A DNA stretch of 16,473 nt, taken from the NCBI GenBank assembly GCA_018608735.1, contig JABAYZ010000130.1:1-16473 (forward strand). Direction: 5' to 3'. This stretch comes from Flavobacteriaceae bacterium. Lineage in GTDB: Bacteria; Bacteroidota; Bacteroidia; Flavobacteriales; Flavobacteriaceae. Below the pieces are notes generated by a model, which did no database searches, had not been told where the DNA came from, and saw only the letters and a list, made by a program, of their open reading frames with translations. Below are positions 1-6,833 of the stretch, piece by piece. The stretch's first letter is position 1. Every line of letters begins with the position of its first letter. A program made the position numbers and the translations under genes.

Positions 1-17
1 TCACCGCCTTTTTTGAG

Positions 18-52
18 AATCCCTAACAGAAATGTTAGGGATTTTTTGTTTT
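18..52 (+). terminator. Rho-independent terminator of an upstream plus-strand gene
   Basis: A perfect 10-bp stem (18-27 with 34-43) closes a 6-nt loop and runs straight into a T-rich tract at 42-52. The T tract lies only on the plus-strand side, so it should end transcription entering from a gene left of the window. The DJ-1-type gene to its right is on the other strand, so this is not its terminator. Confidence 0.85.
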
Positions 53-93
53 ATAGAAAGTTGGAATTTTAAAACTGAATTGTTGTCTTGTAA

Positions 94-122
94 GTATCCC
101 AATTGTCAGTACAATTTGATAC
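94..122. repeat. Imperfect inverted repeat downstream of the DJ-1-type gene
   Basis: Outer arms GTATC/GATAC (94-98, 118-122) and inner arms AATTGT/ACAATT (101-106, 111-116) can fold into an 11-bp stem with a small internal bulge and a 4-nt loop. It lies in the 3' region of the minus-strand gene ending at 175. No T tract follows on either strand, so a standard terminator is not supported. An mRNA-end structure is possible. Nothing else is visible in 53-174. Confidence 0.35.
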
Positions 123-174
123 CCCAAAACAATAAATCTCTTACATATTTAAAAGCTACTTTTTTTAATTTTCA

Positions 175-990
175 TCATTCTTCAAGATCAAGTTCGTTTT
201 TGTTTTTTACTTTTTCTTCAAGTAATTTTAAAGTGTTTTGGGCTGCTTCTACGCCTCCTTTTTGATTTTGCCCAGTAACAATTTGATGCGTCTTATCAAC
301 GACAATATGATTCATAAACATATCGATTAGTCCACTTTTAGATTCATATTTTGCATTTGCTTTTTTTAGTTCTGTTTCGGGGTGTTTGGGCGTATTTCCA
401 ACCATTAACTCTCTTAGCTGTTTGTTTGTAACCCCTGTTACTTTAACGTTTTTAACAAGAGCAGATCCATCGGGTTTTGTGGCACCTATAAATCCTAATG
501 GCCCGTGACAAACAGCACCTAATATTTTTTTTGAAGCATAGGCCTGACTTATTATTGAAGATAATATATCGGATTGTGCCAAATCATAAGCAGCACCCCA
601 ACCTCCTGATAAAAATACAATGTCATAATCATTAATTGTAATCTCAGAAATCGATTTTGAATTTTTTACTTTTTCTTGAAATACAGCATCTTTCATGAAA
701 CGACGGTCATCTTTGGTGCGTACCATAGGTCTTAGAGATAGTTTTTCTATGGGGATTTTGCCGCCCTGTACACTTGCAATATCCACCTCCATCTGTGCAT
801 CTAAAAAGGTATAATAAGGTTCGGTCATTTCCGATGCGTATACACCAGTTGGCTTCCCTACCGTTATTAATTTTGCAGTTTTCTGATCGATTTTGTCAAG
901 CGTTGATTGACTCGTTGTTATGATGATAGCTTTATAATGTTTTAAGTTATAGGGCTTTCGAGTAACATTTGATTTGTGAGGTAATTTCAT
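175..990 (-). CDS. DJ-1/PfpI family protein (Hsp31-like class I glutamine amidotransferase fold)
   Basis: The 271-residue protein has the DJ-1/PfpI flavodoxin-like fold. Visible family marks are Glu54 in a sEMTEP context, a GGWGAAYDL loop at 129-137, the nucleophile elbow AVCHGP with Cys161 followed by His162, and TGQN at 239-242. These resemble the Hsp31/YhbO-type branch, whose members are described as chaperones or glutathione-independent glyoxalases (GLO III). The exact activity here is inference. There is no signal peptide, so it is probably cytoplasmic. It has about 20 basic N-terminal residues before the first core strand. It lies 55 nt downstream of the GH113-type gene on the same strand and may be the last gene of that unit. 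The first ATG is kept because it opens shortly before the conserved core, behind an A-rich leader. Confidence 0.85.
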   Translation of the reverse strand: MKLPHKSNVTRKPYNLKHYKAIIITTSQSTLDKIDQKTAKLITVGKPTGVYASEMTEPYYTFLDAQMEVDIASVQGGKIPIEKLSLRPMVRTKDDRRFMKDAVFQEKVKNSKSISEITINDYDIVFLSGGWGAAYDLAQSDILSSIISQAYASKKILGAVCHGPLGFIGATKPDGSALVKNVKVTGVTNKQLRELMVGNTPKHPETELKKANAKYESKSGLIDMFMNHIVVDKTHQIVTGQNQKGGVEAAQNTLKLLEEKVKNKNELDLEE

Positions 991-1045
991 TTATAGGATT
1001 TTTTTATATACTGTTTTAGTGTTCTTGTTTTCTAATTTCTCTATT

Positions 1046-2107
1046 TCACTCAAACCCTTTAGCAATCACAGCCTCTGCTAGTTTTCCTTGTGGAGTAAAA
1101 TCTAAGTCCGACCAGCTATTAGTGCCTTTAAAATCACTACGTAATTGCCAAATATGTACGCCTTCTAACCAGTCTTTGTTCCAAACCTCATTAAAAAATG
1201 CGTCGTAACAATTGGCTTGTGTTTCAAAGGAAACGAGATCTTTGTGATCAGCATAATTTTCGATCCACTTCCACGGTTTTATGGCGCTATCGGCAGTACT
1301 CTTATAGCCCATTTCTGTGAATATAATTTTTTTGTCGAACGCTGCATGGACTTCCTCCATTGAGGGGAGGTGTTTTTGCCATCCCTCAGAAATTTGTTCA
1401 ATACTTGGGTACTTGTTTTTTGTAAGCGGAAAATACGCCTGAATTCCTATATAATCGAGGTCACTCCAAAAAGTAATTTTTTTATACTCTTTCATCCAGT
1501 TGGCAGCATAAGTTAGTTTTCCAGAATAAATTTTTCTAATATCTTTTATAAGTGTTATCCAAAACTCTGATTTTTCTACGGATAAACGAGATAATTCTGT
1601 GCCAACACAAAATAATTCTACATTAGTTTCCTCAGCAATTTTGGCATAGAATAGGATGAAGTCTCGATAATTTTTTTGCCATAATTCCCAATTACTTTCA
1701 GTTGTTGGAAAAATATCAGAACGCCATTTTCCCTCAGTTGGGCTATGTATCCAAATGTGAGGTTTTAAAAAGATTTTAAATCCCATGGCCTGTGCAGTAG
1801 TAATTTGATTTTTCCAATTGTTCTTTTTTCGCGTACTATCCAATTTATCTCCTCTATGGTAGACTAGCGTAGGACTGTCGATATCATTTTGTCCACAAAA
1901 TGGCACCAATGTAATCCAGTTGTAATTATTTTTTATAAAAGGCTGTAAATTTATAGAATCAAGAGGGCCAAAAACATGTGCTCCTTTTTGTTTTTGGTGC
2001 GTACAAACGGAGTTAGATGCGAACCCAATAAACACAACTACAAGCAAAATAACTGCAGTTATTTGTGAAATGATTCTAAATGAGGGTCGACTCAAAATTT
2101 TGTACAT
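1046..2107 (-). CDS. Membrane-anchored GH113-type glycoside hydrolase (beta-mannanase-like)
   Basis: The 353-residue protein has one N-terminal hydrophobic segment (about 12-31), then a TIM-barrel domain. Two glutamates sit in the places expected for the GH113 retaining mechanism: acid/base Glu171 in FCVGTEL and nucleophile Glu265 in IIFTEMGY. Other barrel landmarks are LKPHIWI (114-120), DYIGIQAYFP (218-227) and the C-terminal VHIWQLR. GH113 founders are beta-1,4-mannanases, but many bacteroidotal members are uncharacterised, so mannan as substrate is inferred from family only. The N-terminal segment may act as an uncleaved anchor facing the periplasm; Cys35 after it does not sit in a good lipobox. 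The gene starts 15 nt after the phosphate transporter stop, so the two are probably co-transcribed. No SusCD pair or other carbohydrate enzyme is nearby. Confidence 0.8.
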   Translation of the reverse strand: MYKILSRPSFRIISQITAVILLVVVFIGFASNSVCTHQKQKGAHVFGPLDSINLQPFIKNNYNWITLVPFCGQNDIDSPTLVYHRGDKLDSTRKKNNWKNQITTAQAMGFKIFLKPHIWIHSPTEGKWRSDIFPTTESNWELWQKNYRDFILFYAKIAEETNVELFCVGTELSRLSVEKSEFWITLIKDIRKIYSGKLTYAANWMKEYKKITFWSDLDYIGIQAYFPLTKNKYPSIEQISEGWQKHLPSMEEVHAAFDKKIIFTEMGYKSTADSAIKPWKWIENYADHKDLVSFETQANCYDAFFNEVWNKDWLEGVHIWQLRSDFKGTNSWSDLDFTPQGKLAEAVIAKGFE

Positions 2108-2122
2108 TAGTTTAGGTTTGGT

Positions 2123-3244
2123 TTATACATTCAAAAGTAACCAATAAATAAGTGCGCTAACAACGGCAGCAATTGGCAAGGTTAAGAGCCATGATAATAG
2201 GATTTTCTTGATCACTTTTATGTCTGCTTTTTTGGTGACCGTACCGATGCCAAAAATCGCGCCTACAGATACGTGTGTTGTTGAAACCGGCAACCCATGA
2301 ATACTAGCTGTAGTTACCAAAAGTCCGGTGACTAAATTTGCTGTAAACCCCTGGCCACTATTCATTGGTGTGATTTTTTTGCTTATTATTTTGCCCACTC
2401 TTTTTGCATTTAATAAGCCACCTACTGCCATGGCTATGGCAACAGCACTCATTCCCCATTTAATAGCTAAGGCATTGATTACGATGAGTAATCCTACAAT
2501 TTTTGGCGTATCATTTAGTCCTCTGGCAAAACTTACAATTCCTGCACTTATATAGTGCGCGACATCTAACAATTTCTGAGAGCTTATTCCCATGAATTTC
2601 CCGCTGTAAGTTTCGGTATATTCCTTTTTATTCATTAGTTTAATTGTTTTTGGAGTTTCAGATTCAATAGTCACAAACGTATTTGCGTTGATCGTTTTTA
2701 CAACTGGAATTTTCTCCGACCCTACACAAATCCAACTTTGTTTGGTGAGCCCCATTGCCTTTCTAAGTTTTCTGAAAACAATATAAACTAAAAAACTTAC
2801 AATAGCAGCCATAAGCGGACTGACAATTAATGGCATTAAAAACGTGCTACCTAATTTTGAAAAGTTAAATGCGGTTCCAACAGCGATAACTCCACTCCCA
2901 AATAATGCGCCTACCAGACTATGTGTTGTGGATATGGGCATTCCTATTTTTGTGGCTAGAAAAACAGTTATAGCGGCTCCTAAAGCAATTGATATCGCAA
3001 ATTCAGGCGATTGAATTAAAGTGTCAGGAACTAAACCTTTCCCTGAAAAGTTTTTGACAAGTGAACTGGCTAAAAATATAGCTGCCATAGATCCCGCAAA
3101 GGTTGTGGCGGTAGCCCAAGCGATGGCCTTTTTGTAGTTGGTGGCGCCACTTCCAAATAGTGTGGCAACTCCTTTAAAATTGTCATTAGCACCATTACTA
3201 TAGGCGAGAAAACATGCGGCTATAAATAGAATAATTAGAATCAT
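2123..3244 (-). CDS. PiT family inorganic phosphate transporter
   Basis: The 373-residue polytopic membrane protein carries the two-fold repeated PiT architecture: GANDN at 18-22 and a matching GLNDTPK at 242-248, plus GMPISTTH (101-108) and GLPVSTTH (316-323). A hydrophilic loop of about 50 residues (160-215) separates the halves, as usual for the family. PiT proteins import phosphate (or metal-phosphate) by H+ or Na+ symport. A few bacterial relatives carry sulfate (CysP), and nothing nearby points to sulfur metabolism. The PhoU-like DUF47 gene that often accompanies pit genes is absent here. The gene leads the unit with the GH113-type and DJ-1 genes. Its 5' region (3245-3430) holds the palindromes listed separately, but no clear TAnnTTTG box. 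Confidence 0.9.
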   Translation of the reverse strand: MILIILFIAACFLAYSNGANDNFKGVATLFGSGATNYKKAIAWATATTFAGSMAAIFLASSLVKNFSGKGLVPDTLIQSPEFAISIALGAAITVFLATKIGMPISTTHSLVGALFGSGVIAVGTAFNFSKLGSTFLMPLIVSPLMAAIVSFLVYIVFRKLRKAMGLTKQSWICVGSEKIPVVKTINANTFVTIESETPKTIKLMNKKEYTETYSGKFMGISSQKLLDVAHYISAGIVSFARGLNDTPKIVGLLIVINALAIKWGMSAVAIAMAVGGLLNAKRVGKIISKKITPMNSGQGFTANLVTGLLVTTASIHGLPVSTTHVSVGAIFGIGTVTKKADIKVIKKILLSWLLTLPIAAVVSALIYWLLLNV

Positions 3245-3258
3245 AATTTGTTTTTTGG

Positions 3259-3275
3259 AGTGTAAAGTTTACACT
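3259..3275. promoter_or_regulatory. Candidate operator: 17-bp palindrome just upstream of the PiT gene
   Basis: AGTGTAAA-G-TTTACACT is a perfect inverted repeat with 8-bp arms around one base, ending 14 nt before the PiT ATG. A shorter relative, AGTGTACACT, lies further upstream at 3414-3423 and shares the AGTGTA half-site. The position suits a repressor site or a leader hairpin that affects translation. No regulator can be assigned from sequence. The arms are AT-rich, so chance is not excluded. Confidence 0.4.
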
Positions 3276-3333
3276 ATTCAGCACTGGAGTTCATAACTGC
3301 TTTATTGAAAAGGTGAAACTTGTTTATATTGCT

Positions 3334-3363
3334 GTAGTGGTAATACCGCTACCTTTATAGCGG
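3334..3363. repeat. Overlapping inverted repeats in the PiT leader region
   Basis: The segment 3346-3351 (CCGCTA) pairs perfectly with 3358-3363 (TAGCGG). An overlapping segment, 3345-3352, can instead pair with 3334-3341 over 8 positions, seven Watson-Crick plus one G-U on the plus strand (an A-C mismatch on the minus strand). The two stems exclude each other. It lies about 90-120 nt upstream of the minus-strand PiT start. No known riboswitch is recognised. Confidence 0.3.
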
Positions 3364-3431
3364 GGATGTCATGTGTTAAAAATTAAATAGGACTAATCTG
3401 CTTTTACATAATGAGTGTACACTGAAGCACC

Positions 3432-3472
3432 AAAACAAAAAAAGCACAAACCTCATGGGTTTGTACTTTTTT
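3432..3472 (-). terminator. Rho-independent terminator of the NTF2-like/hydrolase lipoprotein gene
   Basis: A stem of 11 or more base pairs (left arm 3441-3452, right arm 3458-3469, loop 3453-3457) is followed on the minus strand by seven Ts, G and four Ts. The single imperfect pair is G-U in the minus-strand RNA but C-A on the plus strand, which favours function on the minus strand. It starts 34 nt after the stop of the gene ending at 3506 and separates that gene from the PiT unit. Confidence 0.85.
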
Positions 3473-3505
3473 AGGGATTAGCTATATCTCAGGATGTCAT
3501 TTTTA

Positions 3506-4690
3506 CTAGTCTTCCAGTAGTTCCAAAAGGATATTGGCCAGGTTTTCAGGTTGCGAAAAATTTGGAGTATGGCTAGAATTTAGTGTATATACTTTTTTAA
3601 CGTTACCAGTATACATCGCCTTTTGTACTTCAATAGGTATAGCTTTGTCTTCGGTACATTCAATATAGAATTTAGGAATTTTACCGAAATTCTCATCTGT
3701 AATTTCCAGTTCATATTGTAATGGAGCTGCAGGTTCTGGCACAATGTTAGGTTTTGCACCCTCAAAGGCTTCTTTTGGAATATCATGAGCAAAAGCATTT
3801 TGCACTTCATCTTCGTTCACATACGCATAGGATTTGTCTTCTGATAGCTGAAAATTATCCACTGCTGTAGATCCTTTTACGCCTTGTACTGCACCAAAGA
3901 ATGAACCGCCATTTGGCAATAGAAATGCAGTCAAATACACGAGTTTTTTAACTTTATCGGGTCTTAATTCTGCGGCTCTACTTACGGTGATGCCATTAAA
4001 ACTGTGGCCAACTAAAATTACAGCTTCATCTTGTGAATCAAGAATATCTGTAAGTGTTTCTACATAATCATCCATGGTGATATTTGCAGGGGACGTCTTG
4101 TCACTTCCATGCCCTGGTAGATCGGGCGTTAATACTGTGTGTCCATTTTCTGTTAGCGTTTTTGCTACATTTCCCCATTGCCATCCACCTAACCAAGCAG
4201 AGTGCACTAATACATACGTTTCTTTTTTGTTCATTTTATTATTCTTAGAGTTATTAAATTGTTCTATTACTTCAAAATGATCGGCTTCTAATTTCCAAAG
4301 TCCATTTGTTTTTACCCAAGTTTCGTTTGTAATAATTCCTTTCCCCACATTCATTTTCCAATCGGATGAAATAATGGCTTTGGTTTTATGGACTATTTTC
4401 ACTTTGGTATTGGAGTATTCTAAATCGGTTGCTCCCGATGCTATAAAAGGAGTCCAAAATTCGCTTATAGCTTTTCTACCCTCAAAAGTTCCAAACGGTT
4501 TGGCGACCATAATGGCATCTGCTGTATAAGCGTTTGCAATTCCGATGGTGTTTCCAGCATTGAAATTTGAGATCCATTTTTCGCTGGCATTTAAAACTTC
4601 TGTTTCTACTTTGTTTGTGCTAGAACATCCAATATTGAAAACCGAAAGTAGAACGATTGTCATAAGTGGATAAATTTTTCGTTTCATCAT
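3506..4690 (-). CDS. Lipoprotein: NTF2-like (DUF4440/SnoaL-type) domain fused to an alpha/beta hydrolase
   Basis: Numbering is from the chosen start at 4690 (394 residues). A lipoprotein signal ends in FNIG-Cys22. An NTF2-like domain of the DUF4440 type spans about 26-145, with a typical NAYTADAIM strand and a WKLEADHFEV end. A hydrophilic Asn/Lys linker follows, then an alpha/beta hydrolase (about 155-394) with oxyanion segment VHSAWLGGW, nucleophile GHSFNG (Ser230), acid Asp348 in CTEDKAIP and His374 in SSHTPNF, so the triad is complete. The hydrolase half resembles the esterase/hydroxynitrile-lyase-like group; its substrate is unknown. An in-frame ATG 27 nt upstream (4717) is rejected because it lies inside a TACATTTG promoter box and weakens the signal peptide. 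A start-like ATG at 4234 sits exactly at the domain junction. It is monocistronic between its own promoter and a strong terminator. Confidence 0.85.
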   Translation of the reverse strand: MMKRKIYPLMTIVLLSVFNIGCSSTNKVETEVLNASEKWISNFNAGNTIGIANAYTADAIMVAKPFGTFEGRKAISEFWTPFIASGATDLEYSNTKVKIVHKTKAIISSDWKMNVGKGIITNETWVKTNGLWKLEADHFEVIEQFNNSKNNKMNKKETYVLVHSAWLGGWQWGNVAKTLTENGHTVLTPDLPGHGSDKTSPANITMDDYVETLTDILDSQDEAVILVGHSFNGITVSRAAELRPDKVKKLVYLTAFLLPNGGSFFGAVQGVKGSTAVDNFQLSEDKSYAYVNEDEVQNAFAHDIPKEAFEGAKPNIVPEPAAPLQYELEITDENFGKIPKFYIECTEDKAIPIEVQKAMYTGNVKKVYTLNSSHTPNFSQPENLANILLELLED

Positions 4691-4714
4691 TTTTGTTTTT
4701 AAATTATTATGATA

Positions 4715-4722
4715 CAAATGTA
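4715..4722 (-). promoter_or_regulatory. Promoter -7 box TACATTTG of the lipoprotein-hydrolase gene
   Basis: On the minus strand TACATTTG matches the Bacteroidota primary sigma -7 consensus TAnnTTTG exactly, about 25 nt before the chosen ATG at 4690. A TTTT-rich stretch about 16 nt upstream may serve as a poor -33 element. The box lies between the Crp/Fnr gene and the lipoprotein gene, giving the latter its own promoter. Confidence 0.55.
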
Positions 4723-4790
4723 GAACGAGAACTAAGCGAAAACCTGTACCTTTTGATACAAGTGGAAAAATAAAATTAATAAAAGTGTTT

Positions 4791-5435
4791 TTAGAGGAGT
4801 TCGATTTGCTTAAAGTTTAAACTCACAACCCCTGAAAGTTCAAATTGTTTTAGGATTTTAGACACCACTTCTCGTGTGGTGCCAATCTCTTTTGCCAACT
4901 GACTATGAGATAGCTTAATATAAGGCGAATTATTTTTCTTACTAACCGATTGGATGTAATCTAACAAGCGTTTGTCGATTTTGTTGAACGCCAAATTTTT
5001 ATAGGAATGAAGTAAGTCTTCATAACTAAAAATAAATGAGTTCGTCGTGAAGGCGTTCCATGATTTATATTTGAAACTCCATTCTGTGGCATATCTCACA
5101 GGAATTTTAATCAAAGTGGTTGCCTCTTCGGTTTTAGCATTTATGATGCTTTTACAATCTCTAAATGTAGCAGAAAGCGATAGGACACAGGTTTGGACAG
5201 GATTAACATAGTATAGCAGTATTTGCCGATCTTCATTTTCTTGCCATACTCTTACTTTTCCAGAAATCACCAAAGCTAACCATTTGATGTATTTGTGTTG
5301 CTCGACTATAAATGAATTCTTAGGAACTGTTTGGAGGATTCCTACATTGAGAATTTCCGCTTTTAAATCCTCCTCTATAATGTTTAAGGCTTTAAATAAT
5401 TGGTCGAATTCTGTCATTTTATTTGGGGATAACAT
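4791..5435 (-). CDS. Crp/Fnr family transcriptional regulator
   Basis: The 214-residue protein has an N-terminal cyclic-nucleotide-binding-like beta-roll (about 10-125, including a WLALVISGKVRVW strand pair), a dimerisation helix (about 126-160) and a C-terminal winged helix with LSHSQLAKEIGTTREVVSKI (175-194), the Crp-type recognition helix. The four N-terminal cysteines of an oxygen-sensing Fnr are absent, and the cAMP phosphate-binding RxS motif is not evident, so the effector is unknown. TTREVVSK in place of the Crp RETV context is common in bacteroidotal members. An alternative start at Met7 (5417) is possible and would place both copies of the direct repeat at 5422-5446 in the leader. 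The lipoprotein-hydrolase gene lies 100 nt downstream on the same strand, so it is a possible target, which is inference. Confidence 0.88.
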   Translation of the reverse strand: MLSPNKMTEFDQLFKALNIIEEDLKAEILNVGILQTVPKNSFIVEQHKYIKWLALVISGKVRVWQENEDRQILLYYVNPVQTCVLSLSATFRDCKSIINAKTEEATTLIKIPVRYATEWSFKYKSWNAFTTNSFIFSYEDLLHSYKNLAFNKIDKRLLDYIQSVSKKNNSPYIKLSHSQLAKEIGTTREVVSKILKQFELSGVVSLNFKQIELL

Positions 5436-5446
5436 TTTGGGGATAA
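5422..5446. repeat. Tandem 11-bp direct repeat at the Crp/Fnr gene start
   Basis: TTTGGGGATAA occurs twice (5422-5432 and 5436-5446), spaced 14 nt start to start, with the annotated start codon lying between the copies. On the coding strand the unit reads TTATCCCCAAA. It may be an autoregulatory site or a chance duplication. If translation starts at Met7, both copies are untranslated. Confidence 0.5.
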
Positions 5447-5519
5447 GTGTGTGATAGCTGTAGTCTTGAAGCCATCAATATTTGGTTTCATCAGAGTATT
5501 TATTTTATACGGTAATATT

Positions 5520-5547
5520 TTGAAATGCCATGTGTAGGTCATTTCAA
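5520..5547. repeat. Inverted repeat between the Crp/Fnr gene and the AI-2E permease relic
   Basis: TTGAAATG (5520-5527) and CATTTCAA (5540-5547) are perfect 8-bp arms around 12 nt. It lies 35 nt downstream of the minus-strand permease stop and about 85 nt upstream of the Crp/Fnr start. No T tract follows, so terminator function is weak. A regulator site for the Crp/Fnr gene is possible but unsupported. Confidence 0.35.
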
Positions 5548-5581
5548 GGTGTTTCCTCTTTAAAGAGAATCGACTTTCAGT

Positions 5582-6575
5582 TTAAAGGCTTTTTTTCACA
5601 GGACTTTTAAATACTATTAATTCTGAACCAGACATTAAATTTGCAATCCCTTTAGTTTTTGGGAATTGTTCCAGAATTATTTTGATAAATACAGTGATAG
5701 GTATGGCGAGAATCAGCCCAGGAATCCCCCAAATAAACCCCCAAAACATAAGCATTACTAAAATAGTAATTACATTGATTGAGAAAGATTTACCCATAAA
5801 AATAGGCTCCAAAATGGCACCCATAATGACTTGAACAAGAGCGATTGTAAGGATGAAAAACAATAAGACGCCGGTGGTGTCCAGCTCAACAATTGCAAAG
5901 AGAGACAATAGTAAAACTGAAATCACAGATCCGATCATTTGTACATAGTTAATTGCAAACGCAAACAATCCCCAAAAAAGAGGGAAACTTACATCAAAGA
6001 AATAGCAGGCAAGAGTAAATCCTAATCCTGTGAAAAAACTAACGATAAATTTTACTTTAATGAATGTGATTAAATCTTTTTCAATGCGCATGAAAACTTT
6101 AATAGATGAAAACTGTTGATGAATTACAACCTTGTTTAATATTTTTTGAAAATTTAAAGATTCTGAAAGCAGTAATATTGCAAAGAAAAAGGTCATTAAA
6201 GTCATTGTTAGCGTATTGCCAACCACATCAATTGTGGAACCAAAGGTTTTCGTTAAATCAATGTTCTCTAAATAATGAAGAAGAATACTTTTGTTTTCTA
6301 TGCGTTCAATTCCAAAATAACTCTTGACTAGAGAGGTGAATGACTTTGCCCGTTAGATTAATGAACACCGCAATAATAATAATAACGATTAAAATGCTAA
6401 TTGTTTTAGGCGTTTTTTTCTTTCTTAGCCAACGTACTAACGGCCAAAACAATAAGGCTATAAACATAGAGAAAACAAGCGGAATAAAGATGAAAGACAA
6501 TAGCTTAAGCACGTAAAAAATCACGGGCAATGCAATTATTAATAAAAATATGTTAGTTGTTCTTCTTTCGTTCAT
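5582..6575 (-). pseudogene. AI-2E family transporter, split by a frameshift
   Basis: Two adjacent reading frames together form one permease of the AI-2E (YdiK/TqsA) superfamily. The N-terminal piece (6575-6306, 89 residues) has two membrane helices, starts at ATG and stops at TGA 6306-6308. The C-terminal piece is in another frame, open from about 6350 down to 5582, and holds the family hallmarks: a MRIEKDLITFIKVKF amphipathic stretch, FWGLFAFAINYVQMIGS, ILEPIFMGKSF and the IWGIPGLILAIPI helix. Moving from the first to the second frame needs one skipped base (or a two-base loss) within about 6306-6350. The joined product would be roughly 330 residues, slightly short of the usual 340-370, so a small deletion may accompany the shift. 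The C-terminal part is well preserved, which suggests a recent break or a sequence error. A GTG at 6226 could start the second piece, but that lacks the N-terminal helices. Confidence 0.8.
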
Positions 6576-6606
6576 TTTGGGTATGCTTTACTGTTAAGGG
6601 TAGTTG

Positions 6607-6614
6607 CAAAATTA
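6607..6614 (-). promoter_or_regulatory. Possible promoter -7 box TAATTTTG for the AI-2E gene
   Basis: The minus strand reads TAATTTTG, matching TAnnTTTG, 31 nt upstream of the permease ATG at 6575. No good TTTG -33 element is seen. A 12-bp perfect palindrome GCTATTAATAGC (6626-6637) lies in the spacer/-33 area and could be an operator. The rest of 6576-6833 is AT-rich with no gene. Confidence 0.4.
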
Positions 6615-6833
6615 TGTAGCCTAGCGCTATTAATAGCTATTTTTATAGATAATTTTATTTTTTTTTAAAACTTCAATTTTTTAAGTTTAAAACGCTAACA
6701 ACTTCTACACCTCCGTTTTACGAATGCTCTATAATAAATTAAGCGATACTTTTACTTTGTCACTCAGGGAGATCGTACATTAATTTATATATTGATGAGT
6801 TTTAATTAGGTTTTATTCTGTGAGAATTGGTGT

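Noticed and set aside
32..265. Plus-strand frame of 77 codons at the left edge
   Set aside because: It begins inside the terminator hairpin and overlaps the well-supported minus-strand DJ-1-type gene; its Phe/Ser-rich product looks like random AT-rich translation.
4691..4717. Upstream ATG for the lipoprotein-hydrolase gene
   Set aside because: It falls inside the TACATTTG promoter box, so a transcript from that promoter would not contain it. The later start gives a clean lipoprotein signal peptide.
5551..5564. Self-complementary CTCTTTAAAGAG near the permease stop
   Set aside because: It has no loop and no adjacent T tract, so it cannot serve as a terminator. Too short and AT-rich to call an operator.
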